A stretch of DNA of 64,000 nt, taken from Paralichthys olivaceus (lineage: Eukaryota; Chordata; Actinopteri; Pleuronectiformes; Paralichthyidae). The position numbers and the translations under genes were made by a program. Under the pieces are notes generated by a model, which saw only the letters and a program-made list of their open reading frames with translations, was not told the origin of the DNA and ran no database searches. Shown one piece after another: positions 1-14,300 of the stretch. How positions within the stretch are numbered: position 1 is the first letter of the stretch; every line of letters begins with the position of its first letter. Where the stretch lies: contig NC_091111.1 of the NCBI RefSeq assembly GCF_024713975.1, positions 14,796,501 to 14,860,500 on the forward strand, read 5' to 3'.

Positions 1-977
1 AGTATTGCTGTTACAGCTCATTGAATTCCCTGTTTGGCCCAAAAAAATGTGAACATGTTGAAGACTGTTTTACTGTCTGATTTATTACACACACACACAA
101 ACACATACACATGCATGAGTGTGAGGCGGCGGTGTCTCCCTGTTTAAAGTACATGATACATATAAATGTGGTGGTCAGGTTAAACAATCACACCACTTTT
201 CGAAAACCAATATTTTTCTCCCTGTTTTGTTTCCATGAGAACAAAGTCCAGCTGTTCTCTGTTCTCATGTTGTCCAGCACAAAACCTGATGTTAAAAAAA
301 ATCACGGCTGAGTGTTTTCTGTTTATTCATCGAGGGTTTTTTTGTCCGAGCCTTATCTCGTGACACGTTCATGTGGTTCACAGATCTGTTGTGCTCACGG
401 AAACGCCGCTAACATTCTTCCTCTGTCCGTCTTCAGCCAACTCATGAGTATGCGGATACGTTCACATCTTGCCTCAAGCCACTCAAATATTTCATCAATC
501 CCATTTAGTCCAATATCAAACACCCAGATGTGGAGATTTGATGTTGTAGAAGTTGTCACGCATTTTAAACCTGAAAGAGTGTTACAAATGTTTGAGGGCC
601 TGTGACCTTTGACCTTTGACCTTTTTTAGTGGATATACCTACTTAAACTAATTTGTAGACTTTATAAAGACGGACAACGCATCTCTAATTCCTCTCATCG
701 TACAAATGAAGACTATTCCTGATATAGGAGCTGCCTTCTTGCACTTTTGAGGTTTTTGCCGATGGGTCCAAATGTTTTTATAGCATCAGATGAGACTTCT
801 TTCATGTTTCATTACAAGTGACTGCCTAACTCAATGTTTAGTTAACATCTACAACTAGGCTGAGTCATTTAGATGTTTCTATTCTTACGTAGTTGTGTTT
901 TTGTTGGCATCAGCACTGTGCAGAGAAACACAATATTCATCCTAAAAGCCACTGACAACACTTCTCTTCTCCTGCAG
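1..977. other. Intron upstream of first visible ENPP exon
   Basis: This stretch must be intron of the ENPP gene, because the exon at 978 opens in mid-codon after a CAG acceptor. I looked for a cysteine-rich somatomedin-B exon and did not find one. A short CA-rich run lies near 88-113. Nothing else is recognisable. Confidence 0.6.
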
Positions 978-2294
978 ACGGGGAATTCTGGCTGCAGACG
1001 TTCTCTGACGAAATTCCACAGCTACAGTGTCCACCTGGGTAACACAATACTCTTGTTTAAAACTTGTAATCTGGAATCTGATGTGGTTTTCCAAAGGAAA
1101 ATACCTCAATTCTCAGCAGGCCTTGTTTGGATCCCACCAGTTCCCATAGTCCTTTGTGTGTGATATCCTGTTTTTCTACTCAAAATGAAATTATTCATCC
1201 CACGGTTATCCTGAAATGAGCCTTCGTTACAATTGTGGAAAATAAACTGTGACAACACAGAACAAATAGTGAGAAGTGCTTAAATAACACATGACACTAA
1301 TTTTTTTGTTTTTACAATGTTTAGTGGAAAAAAGTAAGCGTCACTATGGAAACTGAGCTAATGGCTGTGAGTAATCAGACATGTTGGTGAGTGTGGTCTC
1401 GTGTGTGTGTTTCTGCTTTCGGGAAGGGAGGAACCCAAACACACACATTAGACTATGGAAAAGAAAACCTGTGGCTCCAGATGAAGCTATTCTTAAAAAG
1501 TCTCTCATTCTCTTGGACGTATTGATGCAGTTTTGATGAATACAATTAATGCATTTGTTTATGGATTCATTATTTAGTTTCTTTCTTTAAATTAACTCCT
1601 GTTTTTATAATCCAACTAAAGGAATGCTTTATATGACACTTGTTCTCCTTATTCCTCTTGGGAGCGTTAAAGCTTCACCAATTAGTATTTCTATTGAAAA
1701 TGAGCAACTATCTGGTAAACATCAGCATTTAACTGCTAGAGTCTGAAATTATTCTCAGAAAGTTGTATGAAATGAATTCTAACATTTTTCTGTGTTTGCT
1801 GAACAAATAAAACCTTTTTACTAGAAATATGATCATATAAAATGTTGTTTTGTGAACATAATACATGTTGTGTCCAGGTTTAATTCAAAACAACATGTAG
1901 AACTGCTCAGTGCCTCAGTATTAAAGAAGAAATAAAGTATGAGTTGAATGTGATGGAGCCCATAATTATGGAGGCAGTGACAGTCTGCCCTCGAGCACAG
2001 AATTAAAAAGGTGCAGCTGCATCTTTCCCAGGAAATAAAAAATAAAGATTTTTGGAAAACCTACTGTTTATAAAGTCACATCCAAAGTTCTCCAGTGAGA
2101 AATAAAACTGATGTTACAATTGTGTTACCTGAAAAGGAAGTGAAACATGATTCGTACTCCCTGTGACCTGCAATCTGCTGATGGTCGGAGGAGTCTCAGA
2201 TTCATCATCAGTCACACTTCTCTTCTTCTAGTGTGCGTCAGTGTCAGTGTCTGTGTGAGCGTGTGTGTGTGTGTGTGAGTGTGTGTCTGTCTGT

Positions 2295-2338
<44 letters not shown>

Positions 2339-5300
2339 TCTCTGCTCTTCACCTCTCAGTCACAGAGCTGCTTTGTATTCCCTCACACACAGATCTACTG
2401 TACAGAACTACCTCCTCGCTGCCAGAGATTCTCGTGTGTCCCGCTCAGTGATTCTCATTCATAACCCCCCCCCCACATGTCTCCTCCATTAAAAGCACTT
2501 TAAACTCCCCTCTCTCTCTCTCTCTTGTCCTCCCTCACAGCTTCTCCAGGTCTCCTCTCATCCTCTTGTCCTTGGACGGTTTCCGAGCCGAGTATCTGAA
2601 AGATCACGGCAGCCACCTCCCCATTATCAGCAAGTTACGTAAGTCGCAGACAGCGTTGACTCCACAGCTCTGGTTTACCAGGCGTCCCGGTTTGACTGAA
2701 TCTTATTGTGTTGCAGGAAAAATTGGAACCACAACACCGTACATGAGGCCCGTTTATCCCACTAAGACTTTTCCAAACCACTACAGCATTGTGACTGTAA
2801 GTTACTCTTCTTTCTTCTGAGGTTTCACACTAATTGCAAACAAATGGACAAACTGTTAAACTTGTTTTGTCAGTGGTGAAGGAACAAAACTCATTGTAGA
2901 GGAACCACAACAGTGATGTAAAGTATTCCATCAATTCAACTACGAGTGTTTTCAACAATATAAAGTAAAAAGTTTTACTTCTGCAGACACATGGACCCTG
3001 TGAACGATATACTACATTATATAGAGTATAGGTACTATTACAACATTTCTGTTAATATTTTTAGACATAGATGATAAGTTCATGATTTAAATTTAGTGGG
3101 TTGATATTTATGATCAGGTTTTATCCATATTTTCCAATTTCTCGTAGTGAAGAGTAAAATATAAATTATGCTGGTTTTCAGTTCCACTGTTTAGGGCCAT
3201 GTTTAAATTCGAAGGCATCATTTAGGTTTTATATTTGTACCATAAGAATCATATGTTTTCCGAGCTTGGCTGAGGTGGTTGCTCCACTGAGTGTCACTGA
3301 TTTTGCAGCTGAATGAGTTGGTTTTAAGGATTATATTCAGTTCAGTAGATTTTCCCTGTGGTCGCTGACTTGGGGGGCGGATTACAAGATTAATCTGAGT
3401 GGTCATGAGACGATTAGCGGGAGAAGAAAGAGAGAAAAAACAAGGACCGGACATTGACATTGATATTTTGCATGTGAAATTTTGGATTATTTTAGCTGTT
3501 GGACATTTATTTAAATGAAGCCACCTGAAAAGTTGAGAGGGACAAACTTTTTGTAAAGCTGCTAAATATTCAAAGACATCTGAAATGAGTCTAACCCAGT
3601 TTTCAACCTCGGGCTTGGAGGCTTCGGGTAGTAACTAATTTCATTGGAACTAATTTGTAATTCTAATAGTATCTTTTTCTTTTTTGGTCTAACCTTGAAA
3701 GTGATAGTTCAAAAAACATTGTTAAATACCTCAAATGGTACTTGAATAAATGCACTTTTTACTTTCCACCACTGCTGTTAGTAGCCTACAGTTTATAGGT
3801 GGTGGCTTTTCTTCACGACGGCACAGAAAGCTGCTGTCGAGGCCTAATGGCTCACATGTGCTCGTGAAGTGAACCACAGCAAAACTAAAGGGGTTAGAGA
3901 GTGGAGTTCACCTCTGTTGGTGGAGAACGGAGCCTGCAATTAAAATAAACTGCTGCGGCTCCCAGTGATATTTAGTTTGAGCGGATTGGAGAGGAGGAGG
4001 TAATCACAGTATCAAAGCAGCTCACCCTGACTGTGTGTTTGTTTTACGTCTTGACTCCTGCAGGGTCTTTATCCCGAGTCTCACGGGATCGTGGACAACA
4101 AGATGTACGATGTGACCCACGACGCTCTCTTCAGCCTGAAAAGTAAAGAGAAATTCAACCCTAAGTGGTACCAAGGGGAGCCGGTACGTGAATCTGTGTG
4201 AATAAGTAAAAAAAAACTTCGTAATGAAATATCAGGCTGTAATTTGTCGGCACGAGACACTTGTTTTGTTTTTCGGTGATCGAGTTTCATAACTAAGAAT
4301 CATCTCTCCCGGTAATGAGCTTCTCGATATAATTACGGACGGTGCGGTGTTGAGTGACAGCCTGTGAGGGCTGCGAGTCGTGCTTCTTTAGATGCTTCGT
4401 GGTTTCCATTTAAACGGGAGGCCTCTTAAATCTCATTCCTCCACAGCGTGACAGGCCTCTCCTCTTGAAAATGCACCATGCACTCGTCTAAAACGTGTTT
4501 CCAGGAGGAAGGAGAAATAAATGATTCCAGCTGAGTGATTTTATTCTGCAGAAATCCATTCTTTCATAATAACACTTGATCCAATACAACTAAGTGCATC
4601 TGCCACAATGTGCATTTAAACCTGCTGCATGAATAAGTCGCGTCTGATCAGTCGACTAGTTATTATTTAATAATAAAATTATACAGTTAGATTTCCATTA
4701 GACCTGCCCGGGCTGTGAGGGATAATATTTACCTAATAGACTAAACACTTCAACTGTGATGAATGAATGAGTTCAGTTTATGTCTCTGAATTAATCATGA
4801 GACTATTTATTATTTTCTTTTCTTTCTCCTCTCCTTTCCTTGCTGTTCATTTCCTTTGTTTTCCTTTCCATCCATTCCCTTTGCTCTTCTTCCTTCTCCT
4901 CTCCTCTTCCTCTCCATCCCCTCTCCTCTTCCTTCTCCTCTTCCTCTCCAAAGGTCTGGATCACTGCCATGAATCACAAACTGAAAACAGGAACTTTCTT
5001 CTGGCCGGGCTCAGACGTTTCAATCAACGGCACTTTCCCAAATTTCTACAACAAATATGACATGTAAGAGCGATGCTGTTCTGTTCCATACGTTTAAATG
5101 AAGAAGAAATGTAATGGCGTGGTATTCATTTGTTTATTAATCACATGGTTCGGTGCACAGGACCATTTCGTTTGAGGACAGAGTGAGGACGCTGTTTGAT
5201 TGGCTCAGTTTACCTGAGGGACAAAGGTAAAACATGATTTTTATTTTCATTCACAAAGGGTCACCGCTGGAAAAGCACTGTTCACTGCACTGAACTGTTG

Positions 5301-8300
5301 AATCCTTGTTTGATTTTAGACCCGACTTCTACACTTTGTACCTGGAAGAACCTGACGCATCAGGACATGCTCATGGGCCAGGAAGCAAAGAGGTCAGTCA
5401 GTAAACCTGCAACTTTAAGCTGATTGTTCATTATCTAACGAACAGCAGCCCAGAAAGAACAGAGTCAGAGTCTGAAGGAAACTCAATGGATTAGTTCCGG
5501 ACCTTTGACATTGTAGTTTGACAAAAGAAGCTCAGCTGAGGATTTTCTTATTCTAGTCCTTTTTATCTAATGTTTTTATGCAGTGAAGTCATCAAACTGC
5601 TTGTTTTGTCCCTTAAGGCAAAGACCAGAAGCAAATCTTCACATCTGAGAAGCAGCTTCTGGATCATTTTTAGCTTTTTAGCTGGTTAAAATCAAGAAAA
5701 ATAACAAACCAATTAACCTTTCTCTTGATCAGCTAATCAATTAGTGGAATACTATTTCCAGCTCTGAATATCTTATTAACAATTTAAAGACACATCTATC
5801 TTACTGAATCATTTTTTATCTCACATTGAACCATTTTTTCATGTAGTGTCTACAAATTATAAACCAAACCCCATTCATAAAAGTCTGTATTATCAGCAGT
5901 GCTGCCAGATCAGAGTATTTCTTTGCTGGAACGTGATGTTCTTACATGTTGGACGAACCAGACGTCTGAACACTGCTCTGCTGCCACAGTGACACATTAA
6001 CTCTGTCGTGCTGTTCAGGTCCTTTTGGCCTTGGAGCGTGTGGACAGGATATTGGCAATGCTGATGGACGGCCTGACGGAGAGAAGCCTGCACCACTGTG
6101 TCAACCTGATGGTCGTATCTGACCACGGTGAGATTAATCACTCCTCCACACAGATATCATGCATCCGTAGAGAGGACCCTCTCCTGGTGTAGATATAAAG
6201 TATTTCAATATAAAGGGTAAAGAAAACAGCAATAGATCTCTGTCACCACTTGAACCGTTTCACTCTTTCAAACAATCCTCCTCAGTCTGCGGTTTCACAG
6301 TAGTAAGGCATCGTATTGAGGCTTACTGGGGGGGGGGGGGCTTTAGAGGTTTACTGTCATCTTCAAATGTTTGACTTGGTTGAGTCACTGCACCTGTTGC
6401 AGGGGAAACTTCTGCGCCAGAGAGCAACGTGCTGAAAGATGTTTGTTATCCGGGGGTAAACTGTTCTCAGTGGTGTGTTAGGAGGAGTTTCTGTGAGCAA
6501 GCATTTGGAGACCATATGTTTCAGCTTGTAATTTCCTGTGATAAAGATAGAGGACAGAGTGGGAGGAGCTGGTTTCTCCTCATCAAAGACGTGATTTCCA
6601 GGAGAAAATGTTGCTTTAGATGAACTGTGGTTGTTATTGTTCTGAATGAAGGAAGGATTCATCAGGGTTCACGTTAAAAACCCAAAGAAAATGCTGACGA
6701 ATGTTAAACTAAGTTTAAATGCACTCAGTCTATTGTGGGCTGCAGAAAAGACAAAATAATTGCTCACATCTCCACATTTCTGAGAAGAGAAACCTCAGCA
6801 TGAAAAATCGTGAAAGCATAATCATGGATTTTAAAAAGGTTGCTAAAAGTGAACTGATGCCACATTCTGAATTAGAATGGCTTTGAGTAGAGGGGGTACC
6901 TCCGCCAATTCAATCACACCCAGTTTCACACACTCATGGATATCAGTCCCCAAAATTCCCAGGATTTTTTTATTATTCTCTGAGAAATAAAAGCAAGTGT
7001 TGGAGAAAAAAAACAATCTTAAATCTCACAATGTTACAGACGGTGAAAAGAAATCCCTGATCTGGATCCACAACTAAATCTACTGAGTCTTTCTTACAAA
7101 CAAACAACCAACTTAGAAATAGACAGAGATGAAAACATAACCTCAGCGGCCTATTATTCCCCTTGTAACTGTTTTTAATGCCTTTTTAAATTGTCTTATG
7201 TTGCTTTTACAGTTCGCCCTGACGCCTTTCATATTTTATGTATCGCCTTGTTGTTGAAATGTGCCACACAGATAAACTTGCCTCATGAAACCGCGTTTAC
7301 ATTCACTAGATCCAGATATATCTGTTATCTGTCCAGTAGCTTTTGCGTCATCCTGCTAAAGAACAGATCAATTCATATGTTTTTGTTTTCAAACAGGAAT
7401 GGAGGAGGCGTCCTGCGAAAAGGCAGCATTTGTATCAACCTACCAGGAAAACACTGACAGCTTCAGGGTCATCCAAGGCCCGGCTGCTCGTATCAGACCC
7501 ACTCGCCTCCCCGACGATTACTTTTCCTGTGAGTTCTTGAGGATGACATGTTTCCCAGCTTTGCAGCATCACTCAGTGTCAGCTTGTTTATATGCAGCGT
7601 GGCTAACCTTGGCCTGTGTCTCTTTCCCCAGTCGACTATGAGGGCCTGGTGAAGAACCTGTCGGTATGTGAAGTATTCCGAATGTCACCCATGTATTGAT
7701 AGGGAGAATGAAGAATTATCTGCCTGCTTAGCTTCACGTCAAACAAAGCCCGTCCTGGTCGCACAGCGTGTTGATGCTCCTGCTCTGTGTGTGATCTGAA
7801 GTGCAGGGCCCCTGACCAGCCGATGAGGCCGTACCTCAAAGAAAACCTCCCGAAAAGGATGCACTTCGCCAACAACAAGCGCATCGAGAGGGGACATCTG
7901 TATATGAAGGAGGGCTGGCAGGCAGCTCTGTGAGTCACAGACCAGTTTACTCTCTTTACACAGTGACTCTGCTTTATCACAACATTGGGTTTCTGTAGCT
8001 TTTCCATTATTTCTACTGGTGTTGATAATATCTGTCACCAAATAAAGATAAGATAAGATAGAAAGTTGTTGTAGCAGCAGATGAGGCAGACTAGAGCATA
8101 AAAAAAAGAATTTGTATATAATATGCACCCTTATCAACACAAATGTGAATTTGTTCTGGCACAGGATGTGAATTTGTGTTTTAGTATCGAGAGATATTAA
8201 ATAAATATATAAACATATATGCATATATAGACCGTTATAAGTATATAGGCAGTTATGGTGTACAAAATGGATATGATAAAAACCAGAGCTGTTACAGTAA

Positions 8301-11300
8301 TTGGTCAGGATTGGAAAGTCTTGAATGAATATATTTTAAAGCATCTGATTTTCTAAAAAGTTTCTGCAGTAAAATCAGTCAATACAAAATAAATAACTTT
8401 ATACAGAGTTAAAGTGACCGACCCTTATACTGAGATTATATACCATGGAACGTTTCCTTCAGAATAAGATGGAAACACATAACTATCATAATGTTTTATT
8501 GACTCTACATCTTTATGTCTCTTTGTTTGATTTATTTTTCCTCCTCAGTAACAATAAGGAAATCAAGTACTGCAGCGGAGGATTCCACGGCTCCGATAAT
8601 CTCTTCACCAACATGCAGGTCAGAGGGAGGAAGGACGTGTGTGTTTGTCAGCTGTGCTAAAAAATGTTTCACCGTTCCCTGTTTGGGTTTGGAAAAAAAC
8701 GTGTGATAAATCATCGACCCATGGAGTGAACTATATTTAGGTGTTTCAGATAAATCATCAACAGGCAGGTCAGAGGGAGGAAGGATGCACATGTTGTACT
8801 TAATTAACGTTTTTCACAATATCCTAAAAGACGACCCATTGAATGTATATATTTATAGTCTGACAGCTCAATAGACGTTCTCTTAGACTTAAAACAATAC
8901 AAACTACTCGACTGGTGCTTACCTCACTACTGAGACATAAACATGACCCTTCCTGCAGCTGATCGGACAAGTTATAAAACACAACACAGGTGACAAACAC
9001 GTGCACTTCTAAAATCTTGCTGCATATGGGAGGAAATGAATATCTGATTACTCACTAATACATAACTTCTTTAAATCAGTAATTACAGTTTTAAAAACCT
9101 TTATAAAGAAAGTAGTTGCTCCCAGGCTATGGCTGAGAAACAGTTCTCAGGAACTGATGATTTTATCTATTAGTACTTCCTGTCATTTGCTGATTGACCG
9201 GAGCCAATTAACTTAAATAAACCATGAAACAGACGCAGATTTAGATGTTGAAGTTTCTCAGTCCCATCTTTTCAGGTGTAGGCAAAGTCTACTTTTCCAC
9301 AGAGCCCCTTGAATATTTTTCTATCTTGCATGTAAGATAATTTTCTCGTGGTAACAAGAAATATATCCTGTCTTAACAAAATAATAACTTCTGTGCACAA
9401 GATAAAATCATGTGTGCAAAAGATAATAACGTACCCATGAGGCGCTGATCTTGTTCTTGCTTTTTATCTAATGTGCACATGTTATTACCTTGTGCTCACA
9501 AGAAAAAGAAGTATCGTCTTTCTATCTTTAATCTGCATCATATAATTTGATCGGTCAGTCATGCTGCTAAATTTAGCGATTAATTTTTGAGTCCAAGTGA
9601 AATATGTCTTTATATTTGCTGTATAATTTCTGCACATGAAACCACAGGAGAAAATATGAGAAACACAAATACTGTGTATTTCTAAAACTCAGTAATTACA
9701 CGTGTTGCTCTCCACCTACACGTTCTCACTTTTGGCTTCATTTTCATTTGTCAACATGTTTCTCTGTGCCACCTTCACACCAGTCGTCACAAACGCGTCT
9801 CTGTACGTTTGTGGATGTGGTTGTCGTCACATTTTTTGACTTGGTGTAATTATAGTCTGCTGGCATCTATAAAAAAATGGCTCTGAGTTTGGAAAAGTCA
9901 GCGTGAAGGCAACGTGTTCTTGAAATAGAGCGTTTACTCACCTCCAAATATCTCACCACCCAAACAACACGTGTCCTCGAATTTTAATCTGCAACTCACA
10001 AGGTCACGTGAGGTCATTTTACTGCCGTAGCTCGTTTCAAATATTTACACACGGACTCATCGTGGCTCTGACTGTTTGACGTCTTGTTAGTCACAGACAG
10101 AGTTTTCAGTTTACTGTACTCAGTTAAACGAATGTAAGTCAGTATGTTAAAATCTGCTTCTGATGTCTTTCCAGGCGATCTTCATCGGCTATGGTCCAGG
10201 ATTCAAAAGCAACACCGTTGTGCCACCTTTTGAAAACATCGAATTATATAACCTCATGTGTGGTAAGTTGCTTTGTTGCAGAAACCAACAGTTTAATGCG
10301 CAATGTTCTCGTTTGCTGAAACTGTTTTTGGTGTTTTTTGGCAGCATATACTGTATTTAAAAAGAGGTCAAGTCCACGACTGGTACACAAACCTGTGTAT
10401 TTATACAACCAACATGTTTGACCACCCAAAGCTCATCGTCAGATAATGTTCACTCCCATATAATTTGCAGATTTCAGATATTATGGTGAAATAGTGTAAA
10501 ATCACATGACGTGGATGCAAACAGATTCACACACGCGCACACGCACACACGCTGAGCCGGGCTGACCCTGAAACATCTGTGTGTGCAGTGGACTGTTGCT
10601 AATGATTTAATGACAGGACAAACACGAGGAGGAAATGAGTGAGGGCTGAATTCAGTGACCTAAAAAGACCCTAAAAGATTTTAAGAGACTTGATACAAAG
10701 GCAGCCAGCGGAGCCTTTTCTTTATCGTCTTGTTCCTTGAACAGTTTAAAATCGTTTTCACCATCATCACCTTTTTTTTTTTTACTTATTTAGTTTTGAA
10801 TTGTCCCTCTACTGCTTTCATGTGATCAACATTGCCTCCTGCCGATTTATTTCTCTCTCTTGTATTTGCCTTTTGCTTTCAAAGCACTTTGTAAACTCTG
10901 TGCTTTATAAATTATGTTTATTATAGTGTTTGAGTGATACCTCATATTACTGCTTAATGTGATGTAAACAGAAATCTAAAATAATCTTTTCCTGTTTACA
11001 TTAATCAATCATAATGTATCCACTCTTTTTGTCTCTGTTTGTTCGTCCAGATCTTCTCGGTATTCGTCCCGCTCCAAACAACGGGACTCACGGTAGCCTG
11101 AACCACCTCCTGAGACACCCACTGCACCTTCCAGTTCACCCAGCGCAGCTCTCCCATGATTCCCCCTGCGTGGCCAGTGACCCCGTCCCCACTGACGACC
11201 TGCAGTGCACGTGCACATCCCAGACCAAGGCAGAGGTACGTGCTAACAAGACACTGAGGCTGGGCGTGAAAACATAGGCCGAGGGATGAAAATGCTAGTT

Positions 11301-14300
11301 TCAGTCAGTGGAGACCAAAGACTGAATCCAGTCTGTGTAGAGAAGACGTAACCAGCTCTTGAGGTGTGGGGCTGTCTGGCAGCTGGTGGTGCAGAACAAA
11401 TGGATTTCATTAAATATCAGGAAATTCTGCAGCCAGTTAAGAATGTGAAACTGGTCAGAGGACGGACAAGCAGACCTGCAAATCCACCATGAACCACTTC
11501 ACAGGAACACGTTTGGAACGGATCTTGAACATTATTAAAAATCTGAGGTTGGATTATGTCGTGTGTGTGAGTATAACAAGAAGTGTGTGTTTCTTTTTAG
11601 GAGACGGATATGAACAGGCATCTCATCACAACTAATTCCAGTGAGAAACATTTTATCTCTCTCTGTTTGACTTTGCATTCGCACTATGTTTTATGTTGGT
11701 TTTTCTTTTTCAAATGAAAATACTTCAGGTTTCTCCATTTTGACTGCAGGTGCTAACGTCATGCTGCGTCACCTCCACCATCCTTTCGGGACGCCCAAGG
11801 TCGTCCAGCCAGACGCCGACTTTTGCCTCCTGCACCACTCCGACTACCTCAGCGGATACAGCAGGGACCGCCTCATGCCCCTCTGGGTGTCGTACACCCT
11901 CCAGCCTCTGGTGAGTCCGCTGCTTGGAGTTTTTAAACGTGGCCTGAGAAGATGAGTTGTCTCAACCAGCTATATTTCTTCTCTGGTTTGGGTTTGGCAG
12001 CAGATCGGACGAGGTTTGCTCCGCTCTCGGCAGCTGTTACTTTTCTTCTGGCCTCATTTTGGCTCAAACTGCTCTTGTCTTGTGTCATTACGCGGTTAAA
12101 CGTTAGTGTAAATCATGACCTCAGGCGGAGGAACACGATCCCAGGAGAGTTGACGATGTTTTACTTTACTGTCTGAATGATGGAGCAAGTGAGGATGAAG
12201 ACCTGCTCTCTCTCTCTCTCTCTCTCGAGCTTTGTTTAGAATACTGTACACGCTGCATATGGCTTCTACTGTATATTTTCTAATCTGTGTCGTGGTATAA
12301 ATTACAGTATCATGCTCAACCCACTCGTACACACACAGAGAACTTCAATTTCACACTTTGTCAAATTCAACAGCTCCGTATAAAGTTCGCTTCAAGCTAC
12401 TTTGCTCTGTACAAAATCAATTAATCATTGAACAGCGTGAGGCTGTGCAGCTCATCTGCCTTCAGAGCAACTGCTATTCTCGTGCATAAAGGATGTGTTG
12501 AAGTTTTATTTATTAAAGGCGTCCAGGCCGACGTCTTCTTCTAAAGCTTCTGTAAGTTGATGCGTTTTCTCATTCAGCTCCTCTGTCCTCTGCCTTTCAG
12601 AATAAAATGAGCAGGTCCTACTTTTACAAACTGAAACCTTCGCGGCTTTTTATCTATAACTACATTTTTAATGTTTGCATTAAAAAAAAAGAAGCAACTC
12701 CCATAAAGGCAGCGCTCATACTTGCATCATGGGTGAGCTGGCCAATCAGAGCAGACTGGGGGGCCTTAAAGAGACAGGAGCTAAAACCAAGTGTTTCAGA
12801 CAGAGGCTGAAAAGAGGAGCTGCAGCAAAGGACAATATGAGGATAGTGATGTGTTATTTTGAACATTAGAGCGTTTAAACCTTTTCAAGTGATAACCCAG
12901 ATTAAATGTTTATGTTTTCTCTCTGCTGGACGCTGTATTATCTGTAAAACACACATTTCCCTGTGAGTAGTACCGAACTACATTATCCCAGCACCCACAT
13001 ACACATGGCAAAGCAAAATCAAGCCAAGTGATCTCACACGACACCCAGAGCGCTGGCCTGAATCCCGCTCCTCACTGTCCGCCACTGACCGATCCTCTCT
13101 CTCAGACCACAGTGCGACCCCTGAGCCCGGAGGTGGAGGCTTGTGTCCGTGCTGACGTGCGAATCCCACCGGCCGCCAGCCAGCTGTGTCTCCGCTATAG
13201 AGACAACTCGGATCTGTCCTACGGTCTGCTGCATCCCCCCAGTGAGTGTGTGTGTGTAGTCACAGTTCCTTGTCCCCCGCTGGGTGTTGAATTGAAGTTG
13301 ACGTGTTTCAGAGCCACATTCTCATGTAAAAATGCAACCATGCTTTGGGGCTGCCCCCCTCCTCTAATGAGACGCTGTAGATTTACTGTGCTGAAAATGA
13401 AATTCTGGTGTCAGGTAGCTCCACAAAGGGAAGTGACAGACTGATAAAGAGAAGTAAAAGCTCCCCCGCAGCTGGGAGAGAGTTGTAGACTCACCAGAAT
13501 TAGACTTCACATGTGGCCGGTGATCTGTGCAGTGTAATGACGCATTAGAAGTCGATAACAGATAAATCGATTAGAATCTTTGACTCTTTAATCTCTTATG
13601 TCAATCTATGATTTCCGATTTTTTATTTCTTAGTTCCATATCATTGTAAACTGAAAATCTTTGGGTTTGACATTTGACATCATCATCACCATGGACACAG
13701 GGGGAATGTGGCGGACACTTTTTTACATTTCTAGACAAACGATCATGTCGATCATGACAATAAACAGCAGTTTGAGCTTTATCTGACCTCTTTGTGTTTG
13801 GATCATGTTACGTTTCAGTCTTTATCTGCCAAGACGGACATTTGGTATAAGGATTCGGTCTGTGTCAGGTCACAACAAAATCTTGGTGCAGATCTGAATC
13901 AGTGGGCGGATCTAGGATTTTTTATCACCTTTCTCTACCACTGGGAGATTTCCCAGGAATGAATCACTAGTTTAAGGGAACTGTTCGGTTTTGTTCTTCA
14001 TTTAAAACATCCCACTCTTGATCTCTCTGCAGATCTGAGCTCCAGCGGACGTGAGTCAGACTCTCTCCTCACGAGCAACATGGCTCCGATGTTCCCTGCC
14101 TTTAAAGGTGAGTCAGACACTTGTCAGCTCCTGCACCTTAAGCTTCACATGTGTTGCGTCACTCCCTTCATTTCTGTTCTTTTGCTCATACATCCACGTT
14201 GCTCAATTCTGCCTTAATCCCACGAGGACTACATCCGTACCTGCTCTCTAAGAACAACAACACCACCTGTGACGTATGTAGAAGAGATCGAGGCAACTTG

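Noticed and set aside
7739..8224. 161-codon minus-strand open frame
   Set aside because: It overlaps a verified ENPP exon in antisense, and the rest is low-complexity intron.
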